NCBI GenBank assembly: GCA_028820215.1
Contig: JAPPKD010000131.1
Span: forward strand, 1-54,468
Length of the DNA: 54,468 nt
Source of the DNA: Spirochaetaceae bacterium
Lineage (GTDB): Bacteria > Spirochaetota > Spirochaetia > SZUA-6 > Bin103
Direction of reading: 5' to 3'
Numbering within the stretch: the first letter of the stretch is position 1; every line of letters begins with the position of its first letter. A program made the position numbers and the translations under genes. Shown in pieces: positions 25,619-34,461 of the stretch. Under the pieces are notes generated by a model, which saw nothing but the letters and a program-made list of their open reading frames with translations, had not been told where the DNA came from and made no database searches.

Positions 25619-26632
25619 ATGGATCCGCTGGAGCTGCACCGCGACGCGCTGGTCATCGACAGCCACAACGATTCGGTCGTCGCCAGCGTGTCGAGCGGCA
25701 GCGGGCTCGGCGGCGCGCCGACGCGCCATGCCGGGGGCGGCACCATCGCCCAGCTCAGGGGGGCGCTCCACGGGCCTCCGGAAGGGGATCGCATCCAGCT
25801 CGACCTGCAGCGCATGCGCGACGGCGGCATCGACGCGGCGTTCTTCGCCGTCTGCGTCACGAAGGCCTGGAACAACCACGCCGCCTATGCCCTGGACGGT
25901 TTCGGCATCCTGATGGCCGAGATGGCCGAGGATGACGGCTTCCGGATCGCGCGCACTGCCGCGGACCTCACGCAGGCGAAGGAGGACGGGGCGATCGCGG
26001 CGATCCTGGCGCTGGAGGACTCCAACGGGTTGGAGAGGAGCCTCAACATCCTCTCCGCCCTGTACGCACTGGGTCTGCGGTCCGTGGGTATCACGCACAA
26101 CCCCGTGTCCTGGGCGGCCGCCGGCGCGCACGAGCCCGCGTCCGGCGGGCTGACCAGCCACGGCGTCGCGCTCGTGCACGAGCTGAACCGGCTCGGGATC
26201 CTGGTCGACGTGTCGCACCTGAACGACGCAGGGTTCTGGGACGTGGTCGCGGAGACCGACCAGCCGCTGATCGCCTCGCACAGCAACTGCCGCGCCCTGT
26301 GCAGCCAGCCGCGCAACCTGGACGACCGGCAGATCGAGGCGGTGGCAGCCACCGGCGGGTTGGTGGCGATCACCTTCGTGCCCAAGTTCGTCTCGGACAC
26401 GGAGCCCGACCTGGAGCGCCTGCTCGACCACGTCGACCACGCGATCGAGGTCGCGGGACCGGAGCATGTCGGGCTTGGCTCTGACTTCGACGGCGGCGGC
26501 ACCGTGATCCCGCACGCCGGGGAATACCCTCGCCTGACCGCCGGCCTGGCCGCCCGCGGACACGACGAGCAGGTGATCCGCGCCGTGCTGGGCCTGAACT
26601 ACCTGCGGGTGTTCCGCGCGGTGTGCGGATAG
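25619..26632 (+). CDS. Membrane dipeptidase family (peptidase M19) protein
   Basis: 337 residues from ATG 25619. The M19 zinc-binding N-terminus is VIDSHNDSV with His16 and Asp18. A bridging glutamate lies in LALEDSNGL, His residues follow in VDVSHLND and IASHSNCRAL, and GLGSDFDGGG near the end gives the last conserved Asp. The family cleaves dipeptides and is related to renal dipeptidase; bacterial members also act on D-amino-acid-containing or cyclic compounds. No signal peptide is visible, so it is probably cytoplasmic. It is divergent from crtY across about 104 bases and precedes the AAA ATPase gene by 35 bases. Confidence 0.9.
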   Translation: MDPLELHRDALVIDSHNDSVVASVSSGSGLGGAPTRHAGGGTIAQLRGALHGPPEGDRIQLDLQRMRDGGIDAAFFAVCVTKAWNNHAAYALDGFGILMAEMAEDDGFRIARTAADLTQAKEDGAIAAILALEDSNGLERSLNILSALYALGLRSVGITHNPVSWAAAGAHEPASGGLTSHGVALVHELNRLGILVDVSHLNDAGFWDVVAETDQPLIASHSNCRALCSQPRNLDDRQIEAVAATGGLVAITFVPKFVSDTEPDLERLLDHVDHAIEVAGPEHVGLGSDFDGGGTVIPHAGEYPRLTAGLAARGHDEQVIRAVLGLNYLRVFRAVCG

Positions 26633-26667
26633 CGTGCACGATGTCAAACGGTTTGGCGGTAGACGCG

Positions 26668-27861
26668 ATGCCGACGCTCAGCAACATCGCTCTGCAGCGA
26701 TTCCGGAGTTTCCCGCGGGACGTGGTTGAGTTCGACAACCCGACGTTTCTCATCGGACAGAACGGCTCGGGAAAGAGCAATTTCGCCGATACCTTCGGGT
26801 TTCTCGCCGAAGTGATGACCTCGCCGCTGCAGGCGGCCTTCGACCGGCGCGGTGGATTCTCCGCCGTCGCCAATCGCAGTTCTGCCCGCGGGCGGCCATC
26901 CAACCTCGGGATCAGGATGACGTTGCGAGACCTGAACGGGGAATCGAGTGCAGCTCGGTACGCGTTCGAGCTGCGGGCACTGAAGAACTACGGTTTCGAG
27001 GTCGTGCGCGAGCAGTGCATTGTCACCAAGCCGGACGGAGTCCGCAACTGGTTCGACCGCAGGGGCACTTCGTTCGGAAGCAATGTCCGGTCGCTGGAAC
27101 CCGCGGTGGATGCAAATGCGCTGGCTCTGCCGTTGATCGGAGGGGATGTACGATTTCAGCCGGTCTTCCGGTTCCTGACGAACATGCAGGCGTATCGGAT
27201 CGAGCCCGCGGTGATTCGGGAGATGCAGGATCCGGATGGCGGCATACGCCTGCGCCCGGATGGAGCCAACGCGGCGAGCGTGCTACGCGAGATCGAGCGG
27301 GAGTCGCCGGACGGCTGGAAGAGGATCCTGACGCTTCTGCGCACCATCGTACCGAGTACCGTCGACGTACGACCGAAGAAGCACGGCAACAAGCTGACGC
27401 TGGAATTCGCTCAAGACTGGGGGACATCGGAACCGGTGAGGTTCGAGTCGTTCAGCATGTCCGACGGCACGCTACGGGCGTTGGGGCTGCTTACCGCCGT
27501 GTTTCAACGCCCGCCACCTTCCGTATTGGTAATCGAGGAGCCGGAAGTGACGATGCATCCCGGAGCGCTGGGATCGGTGCTCGACGTGGTGCGGCATGCG
27601 AGTCGCTTCATGCAGGTGATCGTGACCACGCACAGCCCGGACATTCTCGATGCTTCCTGGATCGAAGACCGACATCTCAGGGTCGTGAGTTGGGATCGGG
27701 GCGCATCCCGCATAGCTCCCGTGTCGGAAGCGGCCCGTGCCGCGTTACGGGAGCACTTGATGGGCGCCGGGGAGTTGCTGCGGTCCAACGCTCTCGCCTC
27801 CGCGAAGCTGTTCACCGTCAACCCGCAGCAGTGCGAGCTCTTCACGTCCGATCTTGGATGA
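26668..27861 (+). CDS. AAA family ATPase (AAA_21/SMC-like, OLD-type)
   Basis: 397 residues from ATG 26668 (MPTLSNIALQRFRSF), chosen because the beta-strand and R-F-R-S-F motif of such ATPases then begins the protein; ATG 26641 is an alternative. Walker A is GQNGSGKS (residues 30-37), an ABC-like signature lies in FSMSDGTLRALGL, Walker B is VLVIEEPEVTMHP and the H-loop is TTHSPDILD. There is no long coiled-coil or attached nuclease domain. The overlapping next gene is DUF4276 with a TOPRIM-like fold, so ATPase and nuclease are split over two proteins. The same split architecture occurs in anti-phage modules such as PARIS (ATPase plus TOPRIM). Defence function is an inference from architecture. 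Confidence 0.85.
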   Translation: MPTLSNIALQRFRSFPRDVVEFDNPTFLIGQNGSGKSNFADTFGFLAEVMTSPLQAAFDRRGGFSAVANRSSARGRPSNLGIRMTLRDLNGESSAARYAFELRALKNYGFEVVREQCIVTKPDGVRNWFDRRGTSFGSNVRSLEPAVDANALALPLIGGDVRFQPVFRFLTNMQAYRIEPAVIREMQDPDGGIRLRPDGANAASVLREIERESPDGWKRILTLLRTIVPSTVDVRPKKHGNKLTLEFAQDWGTSEPVRFESFSMSDGTLRALGLLTAVFQRPPPSVLVIEEPEVTMHPGALGSVLDVVRHASRFMQVIVTTHSPDILDASWIEDRHLRVVSWDRGASRIAPVSEAARAALREHLMGAGELLRSNALASAKLFTVNPQQCELFTSDLG

Positions 27862-28487
27862 CCATTCAGCCGATCGTGGAAGGCCACGGAGACGTAGAAG
27901 CGGTGCCCGTGCTGCTGCGCCGCCTGGTCGACGAAGCGCAGACCTGGGAGATTGGCGTGGGCCGCTCGATCCGTCGCAGTCGTAGCCAACTCGTGCAGAA
28001 GGCCGAGCTGCAGAAGTCGGTCCGATTGGCGCTCCTGCAGCCGGATTGCGCGGCAGTGCTCATCCTGTTCGATGCAGACGATGACTGCCCGGCGGAGCTG
28101 GCACCGGAGATCCGCGGGTGGGCTGCGGCGGTCGCCGGCAGCGTGCCGTGTGAAGTGATTCTCGCGAAGCGGGAGTACGAGGCGTGGTTCCTGGGTGCGA
28201 TCGAATCCCTACGAGGCGTGCGGGGCATCAGAAGCGACGCGACGTTGCACTCGGAGCCCGAAGCGCCGCGGGATGCGAAAGGAGAACTGGAGGCGCGAAT
28301 GTACGCTGGATCGAGCTACTTCGAACGAGACGATCAGCCGGCGCTGAGCGCCCGGTTCGCGTTCTCGGACGCACATCGCCGCTGCCGGTCATTCAGGAAA
28401 CTGGCAAGCGCGTTCGGGACGTTGGTACGGGCGATGGGAGCAGGGATAGCCCGCTGGCCTCCCATGGAGTGGGAGTGCGGTCGATGA
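27858..28487 (+). CDS. DUF4276 family protein, TOPRIM-like
   Basis: 209 residues from ATG 27858, overlapping the ATPase stop as ATGA, so translation is coupled. The N-terminus TIQPIVEGHGDVEAVPVLLR has the conserved Glu8 of a TOPRIM-type motif, and the acidic cluster FDADDD at 71-76 supplies the D-x-D. KREYEAWFLGAIESLRG is the third conserved region of DUF4276. TOPRIM-like proteins of this kind act as metal-dependent nucleases or effectors with an SMC-like ATPase partner. No defence activity has been shown for this pair from sequence alone. Codon use is less biased than in the flanking metabolic genes, consistent with horizontal acquisition. Confidence 0.8.
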   Translation: MTIQPIVEGHGDVEAVPVLLRRLVDEAQTWEIGVGRSIRRSRSQLVQKAELQKSVRLALLQPDCAAVLILFDADDDCPAELAPEIRGWAAAVAGSVPCEVILAKREYEAWFLGAIESLRGVRGIRSDATLHSEPEAPRDAKGELEARMYAGSSYFERDDQPALSARFAFSDAHRRCRSFRKLASAFGTLVRAMGAGIARWPPMEWECGR

Positions 28488-29542
28488 ACCGGCCGCTGAC
28501 CCTGTGGGGGATCATCGAGTCCGACGGCGCCGCGCACTACATCGATCGCGCGGTCGATGCCGGCGTCACCCGCCTGGTCGGCCCGCGGGCGCCGGACGTG
28601 GTCGAGCGGGCCCGCAGCCGCGGCCTGGAGGTGCATCCCTACGTGGCCTGCACGCCGATGCCCACGCACGGACAGCGGCCGGTGTCCTACACGTGGTCGC
28701 TCAACTACCTGGGGGTGGATCCGGCGTCTGCAGAAGCGCGCGAGATCCTGGACCGCCACCGGCCGGTTCTGGTCGGCCCCGACCGCGGCGAGCCGAGCAT
28801 CGGTCCGTTCGCGGCCGCGCATCCCGAGTACCGGGCCCGGACCGCTGACGGGGCCGACACGCTGGGCTACTGCGATCGTCTGTGCCTCAGCCCCGCGTTT
28901 CCCGAGGTGCGCGCGCAGCAGGCGGCGGAGATCGCCGAGGCGCTGACCGACACCGGCGCCGAAGGGGTGCAGGTGGAGTTCGTCGACGGCATGGAGGACG
29001 CCGGCGGGCTGGTGCCGGCCGGATACGAGGAGCGGACGGTGGCCGAGTACCGCCGGGCGTCGGGACGCGACGCCCGCGCACTGCCCCCCGACGACCCGGA
29101 ATGGCTGGCGTTCCGGGCCGGCTACGTGACCGAGATGCTCGTCGAGGCGCGCGGTCGGGTGAAGGCGGTCTCCGAACGGGCGGTGTTCTCGGCCACCATC
29201 ATCGCCCGCGATCCCGAGCGCTCCCTGCACGGGCTGCACGACTGGGCGGCATGGGCCGAGCGGGGCGCGATCGATGAGCTCTACCTGTGGTTCCGGACCG
29301 AGAGCGACCCGGACGCGGTCGAGCGGCGCGTCGGCCATGCGGCGCGCGTGGTGGCCGGGCGCATCCCGCTGTACGCCGAGCTCTCCTGCTACCACGCGGG
29401 AAGCTTCCAGGAACCGGATCTGCTGCTGGAGGGAGCGCGGCGTGCGCTGGCCGCGGGCGCCGACGCCGTCGGGGTGTACCGGCACCACGCGGTCGACCAG
29501 CTCGACCTGTGGGGGACGCTGGCCGCGATCGGCCGTCTGTAG
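28484..29542 (+). CDS. Putative TIM-barrel glycoside hydrolase-like protein
   Basis: 352 residues from ATG 28484, which overlaps the DUF4276 stop as ATGA. Features of family-10-like glycosyl hydrolases (GHL10/DUF187 group) are visible: repeated beta-alpha units, AAHPEYRARTADGADTLGY, LSPAFPEVRAQQAAEIAEAL and GAEGVQVEFVDGMEDAGG, which would end in an active-site acid. There is no signal peptide, so it would act inside the cell. Assignment rests on motif pattern only and substrate is unknown. Coupling to the ATPase/DUF4276 pair is odd: it may be a chance neighbour that joined the transcript or a third component. Codon use again resembles the GC-rich metabolic genes rather than the pair. Confidence 0.5.
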   Translation: MNRPLTLWGIIESDGAAHYIDRAVDAGVTRLVGPRAPDVVERARSRGLEVHPYVACTPMPTHGQRPVSYTWSLNYLGVDPASAEAREILDRHRPVLVGPDRGEPSIGPFAAAHPEYRARTADGADTLGYCDRLCLSPAFPEVRAQQAAEIAEALTDTGAEGVQVEFVDGMEDAGGLVPAGYEERTVAEYRRASGRDARALPPDDPEWLAFRAGYVTEMLVEARGRVKAVSERAVFSATIIARDPERSLHGLHDWAAWAERGAIDELYLWFRTESDPDAVERRVGHAARVVAGRIPLYAELSCYHAGSFQEPDLLLEGARRALAAGADAVGVYRHHAVDQLDLWGTLAAIGRL

Positions 29543-29648
29543 CATCGCCCCGCCGTCGGCGGGATGACAACGCGCGGCCCTGCCGAATATCATCGCTCAC
29601 CATGCCGAGCCGGCCGTCCGGCCGGAGAATCCCGCACGAGGAGCGACG

Positions 29649-31391
29649 ATGAGAAAGCTTTCGATAGTCATGCTCGGATTGCTGCTGCTGCCGACCGCAG
29701 GCCTGTTCGCAGCCGCCGAAGGGGAGATGGCCGCCGATGCGCCGATGCCCATCACCTGGGCCGGTGTGGGTGGCGCCGGCGTCGGCGAGAACACGGTGAT
29801 CGAGCAGCTTCTGGAGGAGAAGTTCAACGTCGAGATCGACACGATCCGCTACCACCAGAACGACCGCGAGAAGCACAACCTGCTGGTGGCGTCGGGCGAG
29901 CATCCGGATGCCTGGTACGTCTGGAACTTCCACGACCAGAAGTTCATGGAAGGCGCCTACCGGACCATCCCGCGCAGCATGATCGAAGAGGAGATGCCGT
30001 TCTACGTCGACGCCATGAGCGAGATCGGCACGGCCGGCTGGGCCTACTTCCTGGCCCCCGGATCGACCGACGAGTACTGGGCGATCCCGCGCTTCCAGCA
30101 GCAGTTCGGGAAGGAGGGCAACGGCGCCCAGCACTACCTGCGCTACGACTGGCTGGAACGGGTCGGCATGACGGACTTCTTCGACGCCGTCGACCAGAGC
30201 CCGGAGAACAAGCCCGACACCTTCTACTGGGAACCCGCCGTCCACGACATCGACGAGTTCGAGTCGGTGCTGGCGGCGTTCCGCGACAAGCTGGACTTCG
30301 GTGACGGTCAGGTGCGCATCCCGTACGGGTTCACCGGCGACCAGACGCAGGCGTTCATGTTCCGCGCGTCGCTGGTCCTCTACGCCTACGGTCTGAACAA
30401 CAAGCCCAGCTACGACTACGACGGCGATACGGTGCCCCCGTACGGCGGCGAGCTGGTCATGGACGGCAACTGCCCGTGCTTCCGGGACGCGACCAAGCGG
30501 CTGCAGAAGTGGTACTCGGAAGGCTACATCGATCCGGAGCTGCCGGCTGTCGGCTTCGAGCAGTGGAAGGACCGCATCGCCTCCGGCGTCTACGGCATCT
30601 GCACCACCTGCGGCGTCACCGGCTGGGGCTGGGGCGACGGTACCGGCCAGGGACAGGGATGGACGGCGGTACGCGAAGACGGCGCCAAGTGGATGGCATT
30701 CACCGGCCTCAGCCACAACGGCACGTACCGCACCAAGTACAACAACCAGGCACTGCCGTTCGGCAGCCGGGTGGTCGCGTACACCGTCAACCGCAACGTG
30801 TCGGACGACAAGCTGCGGCGCCTGCTGCAGATATACGACTATGTGAACTTCGACCCGCTCGGACGGATCATGGCCGGCAGCCCGGGCGGCCTGGAGGGCG
30901 TGCATTGGGAGTGGGACGGCGAGCCCGATCGCTCCAGTGACATCGCGCTGTCCAACTCGCCCCGCAAGGCGCTCGAGGGCTGGACCTTCGAGAACGTCGG
31001 CGGCCACTACTTCACGCATCAGACGTTCCCGGCCCGGTACGCGGTCGCGCGCGCGAGGAACGACCACCACCAGGCGTGGATCGACCACTACTTCACCGGC
31101 CCCGGCCAGCAGTTCTCGCTGCCGCCGTACAAGGAAGACGTCTTCAACCAGACCGACTACACGGCGATCGCCGGCGAGGTGACCGCGGCGCTCTGGACGA
31201 TCCGCGACGAGTTCTACTTCAAGGCGATGACCAACGCCGACTTCGACGTGGACGCCGAGTGGGACGCTCACGTGGAGAAGTACCTGAACGCCGGCGCGCA
31301 GCGCCTGCTGGATGAGCTCGGCAAGCTCACCTTCAATGTTCCCGACTTCAAGTCCGGGAAGATCTCGGTCGAGGAGGCCCTTGGGCAGTAA
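29649..31391 (+). CDS. ABC transporter extracellular solute-binding protein
   Basis: 580 residues from ATG 29649, with GAGGAG upstream. The signal peptide is MRKLSIVMLGLLLLPTAGLF, then AAAEGEM, a form common in spirochaete binding proteins; no lipobox Cys is seen. It is a large family-1 type binding protein, likely for an oligosaccharide or similar. GLEGVHWEWDGE matches the corresponding GVHWEF segment of the first binding protein in this window, so the two are related. The molecule contains Cys-rich CPC and CTTC segments that may form disulfides. No permease follows, and the gene ends at a strong bidirectional hairpin terminator; partners must be encoded elsewhere. Confidence 0.85.
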   Translation: MRKLSIVMLGLLLLPTAGLFAAAEGEMAADAPMPITWAGVGGAGVGENTVIEQLLEEKFNVEIDTIRYHQNDREKHNLLVASGEHPDAWYVWNFHDQKFMEGAYRTIPRSMIEEEMPFYVDAMSEIGTAGWAYFLAPGSTDEYWAIPRFQQQFGKEGNGAQHYLRYDWLERVGMTDFFDAVDQSPENKPDTFYWEPAVHDIDEFESVLAAFRDKLDFGDGQVRIPYGFTGDQTQAFMFRASLVLYAYGLNNKPSYDYDGDTVPPYGGELVMDGNCPCFRDATKRLQKWYSEGYIDPELPAVGFEQWKDRIASGVYGICTTCGVTGWGWGDGTGQGQGWTAVREDGAKWMAFTGLSHNGTYRTKYNNQALPFGSRVVAYTVNRNVSDDKLRRLLQIYDYVNFDPLGRIMAGSPGGLEGVHWEWDGEPDRSSDIALSNSPRKALEGWTFENVGGHYFTHQTFPARYAVARARNDHHQAWIDHYFTGPGQQFSLPPYKEDVFNQTDYTAIAGEVTAALWTIRDEFYFKAMTNADFDVDAEWDAHVEKYLNAGAQRLLDELGKLTFNVPDFKSGKISVEEALGQ

Positions 31392-31421
31392 CGCGCCTCA
31401 CTCGGGTCACACGATCGGGTC

Positions 31422-31459
31422 ACGCAAAGAGCCGGCGGGTTTCCGCCGGCTCTTTGCGT
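31422..31459. terminator. Bidirectional hairpin terminator
   Basis: A perfect 17-bp stem with a 4-base loop (GTTT), starting ACGCAAAGAGCCGGCGG, lies between the convergent ends of the solute-binding protein gene (31391) and the LysM protein gene (31474). Because both stem ends are A/T-rich on one side, it can serve transcripts from either direction, though a long T tract is lacking. Confidence 0.85.
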
Positions 31460-31473
31460 CTACCTCCAACGCA

Positions 31474-33294
31474 TCAGATCGCCGGGATGATCAGGTTCCA
31501 GTTGGGGTAGATCAGGTCGGGGTTCTGGATCAGGTCGCGATTGCGCCGCCAGATCCGCGGCCACAGGAACGGATCGGCGTACCAGCGGTCGTACTCCGCG
31601 ATGCGCCACAGGCTCTCGCGCCGTTCCGGAATCAGCTGCACGGTGTGGATGCCGAGGACCGTGTAGAGCTTGTAGCGCTCCAGGTAACGGCGGGCGTCCT
31701 CGAAGCGCTCGATGGACTGACCGTACTTCCGGTCATCGAACGCCACCACGCCATCGATCCAGAGCTCCCGAGCCATGAGCAGATCGTTCGAAGCCCCGCG
31801 CTCGATCCCGTCCAGGATCGCCCTGCGACGCGCCCCGCCTGCGCGCAGCGCGTCCAGCACGGGCCGGCCCGACCATGGCTGCGGCGTGATGACGTCGCCC
31901 TGTTCGGTCACCACCGTAAGCTCCGACGCCGCCTCCAGCTCCTCCATTACCGCCTGCAGCAGCGCGGCGGCCCGCTCCATGTGCTCGGTATAGGCCTCGT
32001 CGGCCACGGACATGAGGTTGCGGCACACCTCGATCGCGGCGCCGAACGCCTCTTCGGCGTCGGCCAGCCGGTAGGACTGGAATGCCTCCAGGCCGGTCAG
32101 GTACAGCGTGTTGAGCCGCTGGTACAGCGACCGCAGCTCCCGCAGCCTCGCCGCGGCCCAGCCGGTTGTGTCGAGTTGCTGGACGGCGGCCAGACAGCGC
32201 TCCGCCTCCACCCGTGCTCCGTACAGCAGCTCCAGCCGGTCGAGGAGCGAATCGCGCAAGGCCAGCATGTCGTCGGCGGTGGCCAGGGCCAGCCGGTACG
32301 CTCCGAAGTAGTCGCCTGACCGGTAGAGATCCTCGGCACGCCGGATGGCGTCGACCATTTCCTGGAAGGAGACCGGCACCCAGAGATCAGCCTGGATTCC
32401 CCGCAGATCGTCAAGCCGGCTCTGCAGCAGGTTGCGCAGGCGCTCCGCGGCCAGCCGCACCGAGTTCTCGAATGCCGCGACGGCCCGCGCTTCCGCGGCC
32501 TTCAGGGATACGTGGGATCCACCCGGGTCGACCTCGCGGATTCGTCCGGAGGTGCGCAGAGCCGTGCGGGCCACGTCCAGGTTCTGCGGGTCGTAGAACG
32601 GCGCGGCCACTTCCTCGGCGCGCGCGATCAGCACGCGCACCCGGTCGAGGTCGGCGTCGCTGGGCGGCTGAATGATCGTCGGAACACCGGCACGCGCCGG
32701 CTGCGGGTAGGACGGGAGCACGGGCAGCGCCGCGCTCGATGCCGGATGTCGCGGTCGCTGCGGCTCCACCTGTGCCCCCACGGCGGGAGCCGCACCGGCG
32801 CCGGCTCCTGTGGGCGTCACGATCGCACCCGGCATGATCGGTTGCGGCACCTTCCTCACCGGGTGCTCCGGGCGCGCGGGCATGGTGTGCTCGCCGGGGC
32901 CCGGCGTCCCCTCGGCTCCCGCGCCCACCGGCCTCGGCGGGCCTCCAACCTCGTCCATGGGGCCCGACGCCAGCAGTTCGGATCGTCCGGGATGTGGCGG
33001 CCGTTCCGGCTCGATGTGTGGCGTGACGTTCGCTTCCCCCCCAGCGCCAAACAGGCCGGCATCGAGAGCCGGCTGGGCCACGTGCGGGACGGCCGCGAAC
33101 TCGATCAGCGGCGGCGGCGGCATCGCCGGCTCTTTCAACCGGGCGGCCGGGAGCGCGGTCACCGACGGTGGTGCGATGTGAATACCCAGGTCGAGGGGAA
33201 TGGACACGGGTTCTGTGGCGCAGACCGTGAGCACCAGCGGGAAGACGGCTGCGATCGCGAGGTGACACCACCTGGTCACCGACTGCGTGGTCAT
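31474..33294 (-). CDS. Secreted proline-rich protein with C-terminal LysM domain
   Basis: 606 residues from ATG 33294, with AGGGA 9-12 bases upstream; an in-frame start at 33369 precedes the signal peptide. The signal peptide is HLAIAAVFPLVLTVCATEP. Residues about 35-210 are rich in Pro, Gly and Ala, and look like a flexible spacer. The middle third (ARAEEVAAPFYDPQNLDVAR through AVMEELEAASELTVV) is long helical repeat-like sequence. The C-terminal LysM-like region begins near LGIHTVQLIPERRESLWRIA and ends NPDLIYPNWNLIIPAI. LysM binds peptidoglycan, so this should be an envelope protein; the IPERRxxLWRIAEY form is typical of spirochaetes in my experience. The enzyme or partner it presents is unknown. 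Confidence 0.75.
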   Translation of the reverse strand: MTTQSVTRWCHLAIAAVFPLVLTVCATEPVSIPLDLGIHIAPPSVTALPAARLKEPAMPPPPLIEFAAVPHVAQPALDAGLFGAGGEANVTPHIEPERPPHPGRSELLASGPMDEVGGPPRPVGAGAEGTPGPGEHTMPARPEHPVRKVPQPIMPGAIVTPTGAGAGAAPAVGAQVEPQRPRHPASSAALPVLPSYPQPARAGVPTIIQPPSDADLDRVRVLIARAEEVAAPFYDPQNLDVARTALRTSGRIREVDPGGSHVSLKAAEARAVAAFENSVRLAAERLRNLLQSRLDDLRGIQADLWVPVSFQEMVDAIRRAEDLYRSGDYFGAYRLALATADDMLALRDSLLDRLELLYGARVEAERCLAAVQQLDTTGWAAARLRELRSLYQRLNTLYLTGLEAFQSYRLADAEEAFGAAIEVCRNLMSVADEAYTEHMERAAALLQAVMEELEAASELTVVTEQGDVITPQPWSGRPVLDALRAGGARRRAILDGIERGASNDLLMARELWIDGVVAFDDRKYGQSIERFEDARRYLERYKLYTVLGIHTVQLIPERRESLWRIAEYDRWYADPFLWPRIWRRNRDLIQNPDLIYPNWNLIIPAI

Positions 33295-33438
33295 TGAGTT
33301 CGTCCCTACCTTCGTCTTATCGGCTGTGCGGGACGTTTGCCGCAGTCCGAATGAGCGACGCCTCGACACAGCACAAGAATATCGGTTCAGGCAGGCTTCG
33401 GGGACTACGGATGGGCGGTCCGCTCCAGCATCTGAGCG

Positions 33439-34425
33439 CTACGCGGGCGGGTTGAGCACCTCAGGGTTGAGAATGGTCGGCGGCGTGCGGCCGTCCAGGC
33501 AGGCCAGCACGTTCTGGCACGCGACCTCCACGGCGCGGACCATGGTGCGCTCGGTGTCGCCGCCCACGTGCGGGGACAGCACCACCTGTTCCATCGACAG
33601 CAGCGGGTTGCCTGGATCGGGGGGCTCGTCGGCCAGCACGTCCAGGCCGGCGCCGGCCAGGTGGCCGGAGGCGAGCGCTTGGATGAGCGCCGGCTCGTCC
33701 ACCACCCGCCCGCGGCAGGTGTTGATCAGGTAGGCGCCGCGCTTCATCGCGGCCAGCTCGGACGCGCCGATCAGGCCACGGGTCTCTTCCGTCAGAGGGA
33801 CGTGCAGGCTGACGATGTCCGACTCGGCGAGCACCCGCTCGAAGGGGGCGTCGATGACGCCGTGGCGGGCGGCTTCCTCGGCGGTGAGCGACCGGCTGTG
33901 GGCCAGCACGCGGATGCCGCAGGGAAGAGCGCGGCGGGCTACGCCCTTCCCGATCATGCCGAAGCCGATCAGGCCCAGCGTCCGGCCGTCCAGCCCGGGA
34001 TTCAGGAACGGCTCCCGATCGGTCCAGCGGCCGGTACGCACGGCGCGGTCGCACCTGATCAGCTTGCGGACCACCGCGAACATCAACCCGAGCGCCATCG
34101 TGGCGGTCGCCTCGTGCACGACCGGAGCGTTGGTGACGGCGACCCCGCGCCGCGTCGCCTCCGCGACGTCGATGCCGTTGTAGCCCGCTCCCTCGCGGGC
34201 GATGATGCGCAGCGTCGGCGCGGCGTCCAGGATCGAGGCGTCGTAGCGCTCGTCGGCAGCGATCACGGCAGCGGCCCCGGAGAGGGCTGCGACGAGCTCG
34301 GAGGCCTGCAGATTGCGGCCCACCCGCGGGCCGAAGCGCACCTCCGCCCGCGCGCGCAAGGGCGCAAGCGCCGGCGCGATCAGATCCCGGTCGTAGTAGG
34401 TGGTGACGGCGACCAGAGTCGTCAC
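33439..34425 (-). CDS. D-isomer-specific 2-hydroxyacid dehydrogenase family protein
   Basis: 328 residues from ATG 34425. The NAD-binding motif is LGLIGFGMIGKGVARRAL (about residues 150-167). The catalytic triad of the family is visible as Arg in INTCRGRVVDE, Glu in DVLADEPPD, and His in VLSPHVGGDT. The N-terminal half resembles phosphoglycerate dehydrogenase or hydroxypyruvate reductase. It reduces a 2-oxoacid or oxidises a D-2-hydroxyacid with NAD(H). The gene is 36 bases downstream of the ABC ATPase pair on the same strand, so it may be part of their operon and process an imported compound, but there is no direct evidence of that. Confidence 0.9.
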   Translation of the reverse strand: MTTLVAVTTYYDRDLIAPALAPLRARAEVRFGPRVGRNLQASELVAALSGAAAVIAADERYDASILDAAPTLRIIAREGAGYNGIDVAEATRRGVAVTNAPVVHEATATMALGLMFAVVRKLIRCDRAVRTGRWTDREPFLNPGLDGRTLGLIGFGMIGKGVARRALPCGIRVLAHSRSLTAEEAARHGVIDAPFERVLAESDIVSLHVPLTEETRGLIGASELAAMKRGAYLINTCRGRVVDEPALIQALASGHLAGAGLDVLADEPPDPGNPLLSMEQVVLSPHVGGDTERTMVRAVEVACQNVLACLDGRTPPTILNPEVLNPPA

Positions 34426-34461
34426 GGTTTTGGCGGCTTCACGATCCGGCGCTGCCGTCGT

